From Bradyrhizobium sp. KBS0727 (lineage in GTDB: Bacteria; Pseudomonadota; Alphaproteobacteria; Rhizobiales; Xanthobacteraceae): a stretch of 64,000 nucleotides of DNA. This document shows, piece by piece, positions 32,718 to 41,331 of this stretch. Where the stretch lies: positions 3,219,501 to 3,283,500 of the forward strand of contig NZ_CP042176.1 in NCBI RefSeq assembly GCF_005937885.2. The letters run 5' to 3'. The translations under genes were made by a program, and so were the position numbers. The notes beneath the pieces were generated by a model that was given only the letters and a program-made list of their open reading frames with translations, was not told the origin of the DNA and ran no database searches. How positions within the stretch are numbered: the stretch's first letter is position 1; each line of letters starts with the position of its first letter.

Positions 32718-34070
32718 TTATTTCGCGACGCGCAGCTTGGCGAGCGACGTGCCGATCGAATTGAACACGGACAGCGTCTGGTTGGCGCTGGTCACCATGA
32801 AGAATTTGTCAGGACTACTGGCGCAATTTTGCAGTACCGTCGAGGTCGGATCGGCCGGCGAGCTGGTGTTGACCTGAATGGTGTAGACCGTAACGCTGGC
32901 GGCCTTGGCGTTGGTGCACAGGATACTCTGGCGGACATCAATCGAGGCCGCATCGGTGTACCAGCGGTCCTGCGTGTTCAGACCGTCCGACAGCAGAATG
33001 ATCGCGTCCTTGTAGGTGTATGCCGGATCCTTGGCCGGCGCGTTGAGCGGTGCCGTCTGAGCCAGCGACTGCCAGGCCCACGCCATGCCGATGGCCTGGT
33101 TGGTGTTGCCGTTCGGGGTCATGGTGTCGATCAGCGCCTTCAGATTGGTCCAGTTGTAGCTGAGCGGCATCAAGGCAATTGGGCACGCACTCCACTGTTC
33201 CGCCGGGAACAGTGTGTTGACGTTCGACGCCGTCGGCGCGGTATTGAGCGTGTCGAAACCCGGATTGGTCGAGTCTTTGTCGCGGTCCCAAACGCAGCCG
33301 TTCCAAGTATTGTGGTTGGCTGGTGTCCAGGTTTTGCCGTTAGCTTGGCAGGTCGACTGCTTTTTGTAGGTATTATTGCTGCACTTGCCGTTGATCGTGT
33401 CCCAGGTTGTGAAGTCGACCCAATACTGATTGTAATTGCTGGCGCCGACGTTGACGTCCTTGGCGAAGGGAATGATCGAAATGTAGACGTCGCCGGTCGT
33501 TTTGGCGAGCGCGCTGAGCTGATCGATCAGGCTCTTGGCCGCGGTCTGCAGCGCGCCGATCTTGCCGTCCTGGGCCATCGATCCCGTGTTGTCGAGCGCC
33601 ATCGCCACGCGCATGCGCACGTTGCCCCAGGCCGAGGTCGAATTGGTACTGAAGCCGAGGCTCGGGAAGCCCGCGATCTTCATGAAGTCGGTCGTCACGC
33701 TGCCGGAGCCGCTCAACAGGATCGTCGAACCACTGCCGGCTGCGGCCGTGTAGGTCGCGCTGACCGCGACCGACTTGGCGTCCTTATTGGTGTAGAGCGC
33801 ATTGAAATAGGCCGTTGCCTTCGTGCTGATCTGCGAGGTCGTGATGGTGCCGTCGGTCAGGTCCTTGCCCAGCATCAGGGCGGTGGAGTCGAGCGCCGCC
33901 TGCATCGCCGAGCGGGCGGCGTTGGCGCGGGTATAGTCGATCGCGGCCCCGACGAAGCTGATGAGCGGCACCGCGGCAACCGCAAACATCACTGCGAAAT
34001 TACCCTGGTTGGCACCCGCGAACCGGCAGGTTGCCGCGCGAATGCGGCTGAAAATGGTGGTATCGAGCAT
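32718..34070 (-). CDS. TadG-like pilus-assembly protein with VWA domain
   Basis: 450 residues. The N-terminal TadE/TadG helix (NFAVMFAVAAVPLISFVGAAIDYTRA, about 24-49) is followed by a pilin-like region and a VWA domain with a full metal site DNTGSM (about 160-165), TNQAIGMAWAWQSL, and DAIILLSDGLNTQ. A 60-residue insert, rich in Asn, Lys, Thr and Cys (about 220-280), interrupts the VWA fold. TadG-type proteins are inner-membrane parts of Flp/Tad pilus systems. No other tad gene is in the window, so it is an orphan copy. It is convergent with the phasin gene. Confidence 0.87.
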   Translation of the reverse strand: MLDTTIFSRIRAATCRFAGANQGNFAVMFAVAAVPLISFVGAAIDYTRANAARSAMQAALDSTALMLGKDLTDGTITTSQISTKATAYFNALYTNKDAKSVAVSATYTAAAGSGSTILLSGSGSVTTDFMKIAGFPSLGFSTNSTSAWGNVRMRVAMALDNTGSMAQDGKIGALQTAAKSLIDQLSALAKTTGDVYISIIPFAKDVNVGASNYNQYWVDFTTWDTINGKCSNNTYKKQSTCQANGKTWTPANHNTWNGCVWDRDKDSTNPGFDTLNTAPTASNVNTLFPAEQWSACPIALMPLSYNWTNLKALIDTMTPNGNTNQAIGMAWAWQSLAQTAPLNAPAKDPAYTYKDAIILLSDGLNTQDRWYTDAASIDVRQSILCTNAKAASVTVYTIQVNTSSPADPTSTVLQNCASSPDKFFMVTSANQTLSVFNSIGTSLAKLRVAK

Positions 34071-34576
34071 TACTTTTCACCGCAATGTGGTTTCTGCGGT
34101 CATTTCCGCTTGGGTCGCTAAACAGCAGGTAAACCGGTTCCAAAAAAAACGCTTCAAAGACCGCGCATGGGCGAATCGGGCGCCGATAGCGCCTGCTATC
34201 CTCAATGGGGGCTAAACGGGCAGGCACCTTCCTTTGTCAAACCCGACAGAAACGATTAACCTTGGGCGGATCGCCGGGCCTTAGAATCGGGCCGGTCGCG
34301 GGTCGCCACGGCTTTCGTTTATGCGCTTGCGGGGACGCGGTGCCGGACCCATATTCCAGAAGCCGATCCGGCCGCCGATCCGGTCAATGGGTCGGACCGG
34401 GAGCGGCGATCCGGGACGCTGCCGGGTACCTTGCGACGGCCGCATGGGCCTGTGGCGGGGTGCCGGGATACGCGGACTGGTTTTCCCTGGGGATTTCGAA
34501 CGCCTGAGCCATGTTGCAGTTAACTTTCAAAGCCCGTTCGTCCGCGCCGGCGATGCCAGCCGCTTTTGCTCCCCGA
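34071..34576. other. 506-base intergenic region between tadG-like gene and clpS
   Basis: I see no convincing gene. The middle (34340-34480) is very GC-rich, with direct copies of GCCGATCCGG near 34362 and 34374 and a 7-bp GACCCAT/ATGGGTC pair enclosing them. An alternative in-frame ATG for clpS at 34511 lies here but adds codons unlike the neighbouring genes. Both promoters must lie in the region; none is clear. Confidence 0.4.
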
Positions 34577-34909
34577 ATGAGCAATGACGAGAACCGCAAT
34601 CCCGGCACCAATGGGCCGTCGACGTCGGTCATCACCAAGGTCAAGCCGAAGACCAAGCGTCCGAACCTGTATCGCGTGCTGATTCTGAACGACGACTACA
34701 CGCCGATGGAGTTCGTGGTCCACGTGCTGGAGAAGTTCTTCCAGAAGGACGCCGAAGCAGCCACCAAGATCATGCTGCACGTCCATCACCACGGGATCGG
34801 CGAGTGTGGCGTGTTTACCTACGAGATTGCCGAGACCAAAGTGACGCAGGTGATGGATTTCGCGCGCAAGCACCAGCACCCGCTGCAATGCGTGATGGAA
34901 AAGAAATAG
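34577..34909 (+). CDS. clpS: ATP-dependent Clp protease adaptor ClpS
   Basis: 110 residues from ATG at 34577 ([13 protein letters not shown]). A start at 34511 would add 22 residues with atypical codons. ClpS binds N-degron substrates and hands them to ClpAP. The hallmark [25 protein letters not shown] (residues about 31-55) contains the N-degron pocket (NDDYT, Met), followed by [20 protein letters not shown]. The ClpA gene follows 255 bases downstream on the same strand, the usual alphaproteobacterial order. Confidence 0.96.
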   Translation: MSNDENRNPGTNGPSTSVITKVKPKTKRPNLYRVLILNDDYTPMEFVVHVLEKFFQKDAEAATKIMLHVHHHGIGECGVFTYEIAETKVTQVMDFARKHQHPLQCVMEKK

Positions 34910-35164
34910 CCGCGCATGACCGCCGACCCGGCCGAAAAAGGAACGGGTCTTGCATTGATTTGTTGATGAAGGCCTGCGGCATTCCCAGTAGTTTCTCGGG
35001 GGTGTCCGCCGTTCCGGTGGTGCCTGAATCTAGAGGAAAACCACTTTAGCGGAGCCGGTCTTTCGCCACGATCGGACGTAACTATATGACAGGGGATGAC
35101 GAAGGTTGTTGTTGCCCAACCGGGTAATGGCGATCATGATGACCGGGGGCCATAGAGGACGCGA

Positions 35165-37585
35165 ATGCCAACTTTTTCCCAAAGCCTTGAACAATCTCTG
35201 CATCGTGCGCTGGCGATTGCAAACGAGCGTCATCATCAGTATGCGACGCTCGAACACCTTCTGCTGTCGTTGATCGATGACTCGGATGCGGCGGCGGTGA
35301 TGCGTGCCTGCAGCGTCGATCTCGACAAGCTGCGCACCAGCCTCGTCAACTATCTCGAGACCGAATTCGAAAATCTGGTGACTGACGGCGCCGATGACGC
35401 CAAGCCGACTGCCGGCTTCCAGCGCGTGATCCAGCGCGCCGTGATTCACGTTCAGTCCTCCGGTCGCGAAGAAGTGACCGGCGCCAACGTGCTGATCGCG
35501 ATCTTCGCGGAGCGCGAAAGCCATGCCGCCTATTTCCTGCAGGAGCAGGACATGACGCGGTACGACGCGGTCAACTACATCAGCCACGGCATCGCCAAGC
35601 GGCCCGGTGTCTCCGAGGCGCGGCCGGTTCGCGGCGTCGACGAGGAAACCGAGACCAAGGGCAACGACGACTCCAAGAAGAAGGGGGAGGCGCTCGATAC
35701 CTATTGCGTCAACCTCAACAAGAAGGCGCGCGACGGCAAGATCGATCCGGTGATCGGGCGCAATGCCGAGATCAACCGCGCCATCCAGGTATTGTGCCGC
35801 CGGCAGAAGAACAATCCGCTGTTCGTAGGTGAAGCCGGCGTCGGCAAGACCGCGATCGCGGAAGGGCTTGCCAAGCGCATTGTCGATTCCGAAGTGCCGG
35901 AAGTCCTGGCCGCGGCCACCGTGTTCTCGCTCGACATGGGCACGCTGCTCGCAGGCACGCGCTATCGCGGCGATTTCGAAGAACGGCTGAAGCAGGTGCT
36001 GAAGGAACTGGAGGCGCATCCGAACGCCATCCTGTTCATCGACGAAATCCACACCGTGATCGGCGCCGGCGCCACCTCCGGCGGCGCGATGGATGCATCG
36101 AACCTGCTCAAGCCGGCGCTGGCTTCGGGCACGATCCGCTGCATGGGGTCGACCACCTACAAGGAATACCGTCAGCACTTCGAGAAGGACCGCGCGCTGG
36201 TGCGCCGGTTCCAGAAGATCGACGTCAACGAGCCGACGGTGGAAGACGCCATCGCGATCCTCAAGGGCCTGAAACCCTATTTCGAGGATTACCACCGGCT
36301 GAAATACACCAACGAGGCGATCGAAGCCGCGGTGCAGTTATCGTCGCGCTACATCCATGATCGCAAGCTGCCCGACAAGGCGATCGACGTGATCGACGAG
36401 TCAGGCGCGGCGCAGATGCTGGTTGCCGAGAACAAGCGCAAGAAGACCATCGGCATCAAGGAAATCGAGACCACGATCGCGACCATGGCGCGGATTCCGC
36501 CCAAGACCGTGTCGAAGGACGATGCCGAGGTGCTGAAGCATCTCGAAACGACCCTGAAGCGCGTGGTGTTCGGCCAGGACAAGGCGATCGAAGCGCTTTC
36601 GGCGTCGATCAAGCTGTCGCGGGCGGGCTTGCGCGAACCGGAAAAGCCGATCGGCTCCTACCTGTTCTCGGGTCCGACCGGCGTCGGCAAGACCGAAGTC
36701 GCCAAACAGCTCGCGGCGTCGCTCGGCGTCGAGCTGATCCGGTTCGACATGTCCGAATATATGGAGCGGCACACCGTGTCGCGCCTGATCGGCGCGCCTC
36801 CCGGCTATGTCGGCTTCGACCAGGGAGGCCTGTTGACCGACGGCGTCGATCAGCACCCGCATTGCGTGGTGCTGCTCGACGAAATCGAGAAGGCGCATCC
36901 GGATCTCTACAACGTGCTGCTGCAGATCATGGATCACGGCCGGCTCACCGACCATAACGGCAAGCAGGTCAACTTCCGTAACGTGATCCTGATCATGACG
37001 ACGAACGCCGGCGCGGCCGACCTCGCGCGTCAGGCCTTCGGCTTCACGCGCAGCAAGCGGGAAGGCGACGACCACGAAGCCATCAACCGGCAGTTTGCGC
37101 CCGAGTTCCGCAATCGTCTGGATGCGATCGTGTCGTTCGCCCATCTCAATGTCGATGTCATCGGCATGGTGGTCGAGAAGTTCGTCCTCCAGCTCGAGGC
37201 TCAACTGGCCGACCGCGACGTCACCATCGAACTGTCGGAGCCTGCCAAGGCCTGGCTGATCGAGCGCGGCTACGACGAGCAGATGGGCGCACGGCCGATG
37301 GCCCGCGTGATCCAGGAGCACATCAAGAAGCCGCTGGCGGATGAAGTGCTGTTCGGTCACCTCAAGGGCGGTGGCCATGTCCGGGTCATCCTGGTCAAGG
37401 ACGAGGCGAGCGCCGAGGCCAAGGATGAGGCGAAGGACAAGATCGGTTTCGAGTTCGTCGAAGGGCCGGTCACGCCGAAGCCGGAAAAGCTGCCCGGCAC
37501 GCGCAAGCGCAAGCCGAAGTCGGGCGGACCAAACGGAGGCGGTTCCAAGGGCCCGGCCTCCCGAGGCCCGCTGGTCAAGGTCTGA
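35165..37585 (+). CDS. clpA: ATP-dependent Clp protease ATP-binding subunit ClpA
   Basis: 806 residues. The N-domain (1-145) is followed by two AAA+ modules: Walker [10 protein letters not shown] (about 222) and GPTGVGKTE (about 502), with Walker B LFIDEIH and VVLLDEIEK. The ClpP-docking loop reads AFGFTRSK, an alphaproteobacterial variant of IGL/IGF. The chain is about 45 residues longer than the E. coli protein because of a Lys/Gly/Pro-rich C-terminal tail. It unfolds substrates delivered by ClpS and feeds ClpP. Three 16-bp repeats and a terminator follow. Confidence 0.97.
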   Translation: MPTFSQSLEQSLHRALAIANERHHQYATLEHLLLSLIDDSDAAAVMRACSVDLDKLRTSLVNYLETEFENLVTDGADDAKPTAGFQRVIQRAVIHVQSSGREEVTGANVLIAIFAERESHAAYFLQEQDMTRYDAVNYISHGIAKRPGVSEARPVRGVDEETETKGNDDSKKKGEALDTYCVNLNKKARDGKIDPVIGRNAEINRAIQVLCRRQKNNPLFVGEAGVGKTAIAEGLAKRIVDSEVPEVLAAATVFSLDMGTLLAGTRYRGDFEERLKQVLKELEAHPNAILFIDEIHTVIGAGATSGGAMDASNLLKPALASGTIRCMGSTTYKEYRQHFEKDRALVRRFQKIDVNEPTVEDAIAILKGLKPYFEDYHRLKYTNEAIEAAVQLSSRYIHDRKLPDKAIDVIDESGAAQMLVAENKRKKTIGIKEIETTIATMARIPPKTVSKDDAEVLKHLETTLKRVVFGQDKAIEALSASIKLSRAGLREPEKPIGSYLFSGPTGVGKTEVAKQLAASLGVELIRFDMSEYMERHTVSRLIGAPPGYVGFDQGGLLTDGVDQHPHCVVLLDEIEKAHPDLYNVLLQIMDHGRLTDHNGKQVNFRNVILIMTTNAGAADLARQAFGFTRSKREGDDHEAINRQFAPEFRNRLDAIVSFAHLNVDVIGMVVEKFVLQLEAQLADRDVTIELSEPAKAWLIERGYDEQMGARPMARVIQEHIKKPLADEVLFGHLKGGGHVRVILVKDEASAEAKDEAKDKIGFEFVEGPVTPKPEKLPGTRKRKPKSGGPNGGGSKGPASRGPLVKV

Positions 37586-37596
37586 TCGGCTGAGAT

Positions 37597-37644
37597 AGCG
37601 AACTGCCAATCTAGCGAATTGCAAATCTGGCGAATTGAAAGGCC
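37597..37644 (+). repeat. Three imperfect 16-bp tandem repeats after clpA
   Basis: AGCGAACTGCCAATCT (37597-37612), AGCGAATTGCAAATCT (37613-37628) and GGCGAATTGAAAGGCC (37629-37644). The first two differ at 2 of 16 positions; the third keeps the first half only and runs into the terminator stem. They lie between the clpA stop and its terminator. Confidence 0.75.
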
Positions 37645-37671
37645 GGCGTGTCGCAAGACCGCCGGCTTTTT
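37638..37671 (+). terminator. clpA terminator
   Basis: GCCGGCG (37642-37648) pairs with CGCCGGC (37660-37666), extended by AAA/TTT pairs, with an 11-base loop and TTTTT at 37667-37671. This is a standard intrinsic terminator on the plus strand. Confidence 0.88.
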
Positions 37672-37718
37672 GCTGCGCGGCCGGCGCCGATCCCGGACCG
37701 GCGCGCGGTCGTTCCTCG

Positions 37719-37733
37719 TTAACCGTCTGTTAG
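37719..37733 (+). promoter_or_regulatory. CtrA-like box before the decayed GGDEF gene
   Basis: TTAACCGTCTGTTAG fits TTAA-N7-TTAA with one mismatch in the last base. It lies 28 bases before the first usable ATG of the pseudogene, the right distance for an activator of that gene. Confidence 0.45.
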
Positions 37734-37760
37734 CAATAGGCGCGACTCCAGTTTCTGAAC

Positions 37761-38582
37761 TTGAGGATGCGAAGGTTCTGGGGCGTGACGGACGAGCAGG
37801 CCGCCGCGCATCCATCCTATTCCTCGCTGATCAGGAGTTCGCCGCATTCGGACGATCGCGGCATGACGCCGGCTGAGCTGAATGCGTTCTCCGACAGCCG
37901 GGTTGCCGCAGTCCGCGACGGCAGCGAATCGTTACGGGATCTGCAAACCACCGACGGCCGCCACATCCGCGCACTGTTCGGTGCAGAAAAACGGCGGCCG
38001 AATGCTGACCTATTGCGATGTGACCGATCTGGTTCACAACGCGCAGCAGATGGAGACGCTTGCGACCATCGATTCGATGACGGGTCTGTGCAACCGGCGG
38101 CATTTTCTGGCGCTGGCCGCCGCGGAGTGGAGCCGCTTTCAACGCTATTACCGGCCGCTGTCCGTTCTGATGATCGCCGTCGACCACTTCAAGTCGGTCA
38201 ACGACCGTTACGGACACGCCGTCGGTGACGAAGCGCTGATAGCGGTCGCCAATGCCTGTACGGAAGGCAAGCGAACCTCCGATATCGTGGGCCGGCTAGG
38301 CGGCGAGGAATTTGCGATGCTGTTGCCGGAGACCGATCTCGACCAGGCCAGGATCGTGGCGGAACGGATTCGCAAGCGCGTCGCTGCCGATCGTTGATGG
38401 CTCACGCGGTCCACTTCAACGTCACGGCCAGTGTCGGCTTTGCGGCCGCGACCGTCAGCATGTCGGGATTTGAGGCTTTGCTGAACGCGGCAGACCAGGC
38501 GCTTTATCAGGCCAAGGAGCAGGGCCGGAACCGGATCGTAGCATGGTCGCCGCCACCGGCCGCGAAACTTGCCGCGGAATAA
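37761..38582 (+). pseudogene. Decayed PAS-GGDEF diguanylate cyclase, two frameshifts
   Basis: Three consecutive reading-frame pieces make one protein. Piece 1 (37761 to about 37974) is PAS-like: FWGVTDEQAAAHPSYSSL to TDGRHIRA. Piece 2 (about 37975-38394) continues CSVQKNGGRMLTYCDVTDL, then TIDSMTGLCNRRHF and GRLGGEEFAMLLPE. Piece 3 (38394-38582) completes the GGDEF domain (FNVTASVGFAA to ALYQAKEQGRNRIVAW). The joins need a one-base insertion or two-base loss near 37975 and a one-base loss near 38394. The metal-binding Asp expected in LMIDVDHF is Ala (codon 38176-38178), and the N-terminus begins mid-PAS. Multiple lesions argue for true decay rather than one sequencing error. Confidence 0.85.
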
Positions 38583-38588
38583 TCCATA

Positions 38589-38638
38589 GCGTTTTCAAGC
38601 GAAGTGGATACCGGTTCGCGTTAAGAAAACGCGTCAAA
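38589..38638. repeat. Dispersed palindromic element, family E (copy 1)
   Basis: GCGTTTTC ... GAAAACGC encloses AAGCGAAGTGGATACCGGTT and ends in GTCAAA. It lies between the decayed GGDEF gene and the convergent pilZ gene. A longer relative is at 43441-43529 and a related core on the opposite strand at 58821-58871. Confidence 0.8.
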
Positions 38639-38645
38639 TAAGGCT

Positions 38646-39002
38646 CTACCGATCGCTCAGCAGTTCCTGGATACGGCGCTGCAACTGGCGCTTCTTGATT
38701 TCGCTCTTGCGCAGCCGCTCCTCGAGATCGGAGACCGGGGCGGCGGGGCTTTCCGCCCGAAAGGCAACGCCGACAAAATTGTCGCGCCACCAGATCACTT
38801 TGGCCAGGAACGAGCGGCCCTTGCGCGCGATGCGCAGCGATATCTGCTCCTTCGGCAGCGTGACGGCATTGCTGAATTCGATGGTCGCGCCGTGGTCGGA
38901 GATGTTGCGGACGATGCAGTCGCGCGTTGCGCCGCGCTCGCCGATTTCGGCGACGCCGCCATACATCACCTTGTTGCGCGCGCTCTGGCGTCGGTCCGGC
39001 AT
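38646..39002 (-). CDS. PilZ-domain c-di-GMP-binding protein
   Basis: 118 residues, a single PilZ domain plus a helical tail. Both c-di-GMP motifs are intact: RRQSAR near residue 4-9 (RxxxR) and NISDHGA near 33-39 (N-x-S-x-x-G). The C-terminal 30 residues (SDLEERLRKSEIKKRQLQRRIQELLSD) form a likely coiled coil for dimerisation or partner contact. No catalytic domain, so it acts as an effector. It is convergent with the decayed GGDEF gene. Upstream lies a 12-bp palindrome. Confidence 0.92.
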   Translation of the reverse strand: MPDRRQSARNKVMYGGVAEIGERGATRDCIVRNISDHGATIEFSNAVTLPKEQISLRIARKGRSFLAKVIWWRDNFVGVAFRAESPAAPVSDLEERLRKSEIKKRQLQRRIQELLSDR

Positions 39003-39081
39003 TGATTAATCTCCCAGCAATCGGGGAGACTTTTACGCGGCTTTGTTCCCCGCGTAAGGCCGACCTAAGCAAAATGCGCCG

Positions 39082-39097
39082 TTAACGTAAATTTACG
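39082..39097. promoter_or_regulatory. Palindrome and CtrA-like half upstream of pilZ gene
   Basis: CGTAAATTTACG (39086-39097) is a perfect 12-bp palindrome, and TTAACGTAAATTTAC (39082-39096) fits TTAA-N7-TTAA with one mismatch. It lies about 80 bases upstream of the PilZ start. Confidence 0.4.
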
Positions 39098-39157
39098 GCA
39101 GATGTTATCGGGCGCATTTTGCGACGGCTGGGGCGCGTACGCCGCGGGCGGTCCGGC

Positions 39158-40060
39158 TCACACGGTGACCTTGGCGTGGATCGGCGCCACCGGACGCCGC
39201 GCCTCGCCGGGCTCCAGGACGAAGCGCTGGTCGAGCGAATACCAGGGGGCCGCAAGGCCTTCGCCGGAAGGCTCGTCGTGACGCCGATAGTCGCCGATCA
39301 GCGCGCGGGTGACGCCAAACTGCACGTCGGAATCAAGATGCTCGTCGTCAGGCGAGTAGATTTGCGAGATCATCGTTTTGAAGCCGGGCTTGTAGATCAT
39401 GAAGTGCAGGTGGGCCGGCCGGTAATGGTGGCGGCGGGTCGCCCGGACCAGATCGCCGACGGGCCCGTCGATCGGGATCGGATATCCGGCCGGCTTCACG
39501 CTCAGGAACTGAAAGCGGCCGGACGCGTCGGTCATGAAGCGTCCGCGCAGGTTCATCTCGGCCTGCGCCGGGTCCTGGTTCTCGTACAGTCCTTCCGGTG
39601 ATGAGTGCCAGACGTCGACCTCGGCGCCCGCCACCGGAACGCCCTCCCGGTCGGTGACGCGGACGTCCACGGCGAGCCCGGGTCCCGGCGTGGGCGAACG
39701 CATCAGCGTATCGCCGCTGGCGCACATCGGCTGGTCGTCGCGCCAGAACGGACCCAGCAGGTTCGCCTGGGTTTCGGTCTGGCCGTTATCGCCGTTGTTG
39801 AGCAGGCAAACCAGCGCGGATACGCCGAGCGAGCCCGCCATCAGCACCACCTCGTTGTGCGAAGGGGTGGTCTTCTGGCCCATCGCCGCGATGATCCGCA
39901 CAGCCTCCTGAAACTCCCGTTCGCTGAGGCGGACCTCGCGCACGAAGCCGTGCAGGTGCCGCACCAGCGCCAGCAGGATTTCACGCAGGCGCGGGTCCTC
40001 GGTGCGGCCAAACGCTTCAATGACGGCGTCGGTGACCGCGGCCTGGTTTTCGATGATCAT
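39158..40060 (-). CDS. Intradiol ring-cleavage dioxygenase (catechol/hydroxyquinol type)
   Basis: 300 residues. An N-terminal helical dimerisation domain (about 1-100) precedes the catalytic beta-sandwich. The non-haem Fe(III) ligands are visible: Tyr in PEGLYENQD, then Tyr, His, His in HHYRPAHLHF (about residues 219-228). It should split catechol-type rings between the hydroxyls to muconates. Length and the LLGPFWRDDQP motif favour the catechol or hydroxyquinol 1,2-dioxygenase branch over protocatechuate 3,4-dioxygenase. No other aromatic-degradation gene adjoins it, so the natural substrate is uncertain. Confidence 0.9.
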   Translation of the reverse strand: MIIENQAAVTDAVIEAFGRTEDPRLREILLALVRHLHGFVREVRLSEREFQEAVRIIAAMGQKTTPSHNEVVLMAGSLGVSALVCLLNNGDNGQTETQANLLGPFWRDDQPMCASGDTLMRSPTPGPGLAVDVRVTDREGVPVAGAEVDVWHSSPEGLYENQDPAQAEMNLRGRFMTDASGRFQFLSVKPAGYPIPIDGPVGDLVRATRRHHYRPAHLHFMIYKPGFKTMISQIYSPDDEHLDSDVQFGVTRALIGDYRRHDEPSGEGLAAPWYSLDQRFVLEPGEARRPVAPIHAKVTV

Positions 40061-40165
40061 GGTTCACCCCGTGGCCTCCGCTCTCATCTGCGCGCCATTA
40101 TTGTCGTTAAAAGTTGGACGGCGCCTTCAGGTGTCAAGCTCGATCCGGTACTCTAGATAGACCAC

Positions 40166-41134
40166 ATGCGATCAGTCCATCCCATCCGCGCCATCCTGTG
40201 CCTCGCCGGGATGGTGTTGTGGCAGTCGCAGGCGCTGGCGGAGGATACGCCCCCCGCATTGGCCGGCATCGCCCGGCCGAGTGTCGAGGAATTGGCGATC
40301 CCGCTGCAAAAGCCGGCCGAGGCGGCGCGCGAAAGCGAAGCGCGCGAGGCGATGTGCCTGATGATCGAATCGGCGGCGAGAGCGGCCAGCCTGCCGCTGG
40401 AATTTTTCGCGCGGGTGATCTGGCAGGAGAGCCGCTTTCAGCCCGATGCGGTGGGCCCGGTGACGCGGAGCGGCGCGCGCGCCCAGGGCATCGCGCAGTT
40501 CATGCCGGGAACCGCCAGCGAGCGCCGGCTGCTCGATCCCTTCGATCCCGTGCAGGCGCTGCCGAAATCCGCCGAATTTCTCGGCGAGTTGCGCAGCCAG
40601 TTCGGCAATCTCGGGCTGGCGGCGGCGGCCTACAATGCCGGGCCGCGGCGGGTGCAGGAATGGCTCGCAGGCTCAGGCCCGATGCCGCAGGAAACCCGCA
40701 ACTACGTTTCGGCCATCACCGGCTCCACGGTGGAGGACTGGCGAGAGGCAGGACGCAGCGGCAAGATACCCGAGCGCGCGGGGACATCGAGCTGCCGCGA
40801 ACTGATGGCGCTGCTCCGGCGCGCGCCGAATCCGTTCGTGACCGGGCTCGAACAGCATATCACGTTGGCCGCCGCCAAACTGTGGGGCGTGCAGCTCGCG
40901 GCCGGCTTCAGTCGCGACAAGGCGCTGGCGATGTATGCGCGAGCGATGAATCGGCTCAGCGGCGTGATCGGCGATCAGGATCCGAGCCTGCTCTCATCGG
41001 TCATGCGCAACCGCGGCACGCGATTGTTCTACCAGGTGCGGATCGGCGCCGACACGCGCCCCGCGGCCGACGACCTCTGCAACCGCATCCGCCGCGCGGG
41101 CGGAGCGTGCTTCGTGCTGCGAAACCGGGCGTGA
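40166..41134 (+). CDS. Lytic transglycosylase with SPOR-like C-terminus
   Basis: 322 residues. The signal peptide ends near SQALAE (about 26). The SLT (goose-lysozyme-like) domain lies at about 65-190: catalytic Glu in IWQESRFQPDAVG, GIAQFMPGTA, and GLAAAAYNAGPRRV. It cleaves the glycan strand to 1,6-anhydro-muropeptides in the periplasm. The last 35 residues (RLFYQVRIGADTRPAADDLCNRIRRAGGACFVLRN) resemble a SPOR half-domain, a feature shared with the carboxypeptidase at 30022-31890. It is divergent from the dioxygenase gene. Confidence 0.9.
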   Translation: MRSVHPIRAILCLAGMVLWQSQALAEDTPPALAGIARPSVEELAIPLQKPAEAARESEAREAMCLMIESAARAASLPLEFFARVIWQESRFQPDAVGPVTRSGARAQGIAQFMPGTASERRLLDPFDPVQALPKSAEFLGELRSQFGNLGLAAAAYNAGPRRVQEWLAGSGPMPQETRNYVSAITGSTVEDWREAGRSGKIPERAGTSSCRELMALLRRAPNPFVTGLEQHITLAAAKLWGVQLAAGFSRDKALAMYARAMNRLSGVIGDQDPSLLSSVMRNRGTRLFYQVRIGADTRPAADDLCNRIRRAGGACFVLRNRA

Positions 41135-41141
41135 TTTGTCC

Positions 41142-41223
41142 CGTCATTCCGGGATGGTCCGAAGGACCAGACCCGGAATCTCGAGATTCCGGGTTCGATA
41201 CTGCGCATCGCCCCGGAATGACG
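41142..41223. repeat. Dispersed palindromic element, family A (copy 2)
   Basis: 82 bases with arms CGTCATTCCGGG and CCCGGAATGACG, hairpin GGTCCGAAGGACC, and a perfect 22-bp palindrome at 41172-41193 centred on CTCGAG. Same family as 1925-2027, in the opposite orientation and without its 20-bp insert palindrome. It lies between the transglycosylase and azlC genes. Confidence 0.88.
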
Positions 41224-41331
41224 TTGTGAAGTTGTCGTCGCCTGCATAACTGCCCTGATCCTCCACTTGCTTGACGCCACCTGCTTTCCCCAGCCCTATG
41301 CCATCGACGACTCACACCTCATTCGGTCCCC

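Noticed and set aside
34250-34510. Structured RNA candidate before clpS
   Set aside because: Only a 7-bp pair around a 40-base loop and some direct repeats; no match to tRNA, RNase P, 6S or tmRNA signatures.
34940-34965. EcfG promoter before clpA (GGAAC-N16-TGTT)
   Set aside because: The -10 has TGTT for CGTT and the site is about 200 bases from the start; too weak to report as a feature.
35030-36295. Minus-strand open frame opposite clpA
   Set aside because: ClpA motifs on the plus strand are unambiguous; the antisense frame has no family features.
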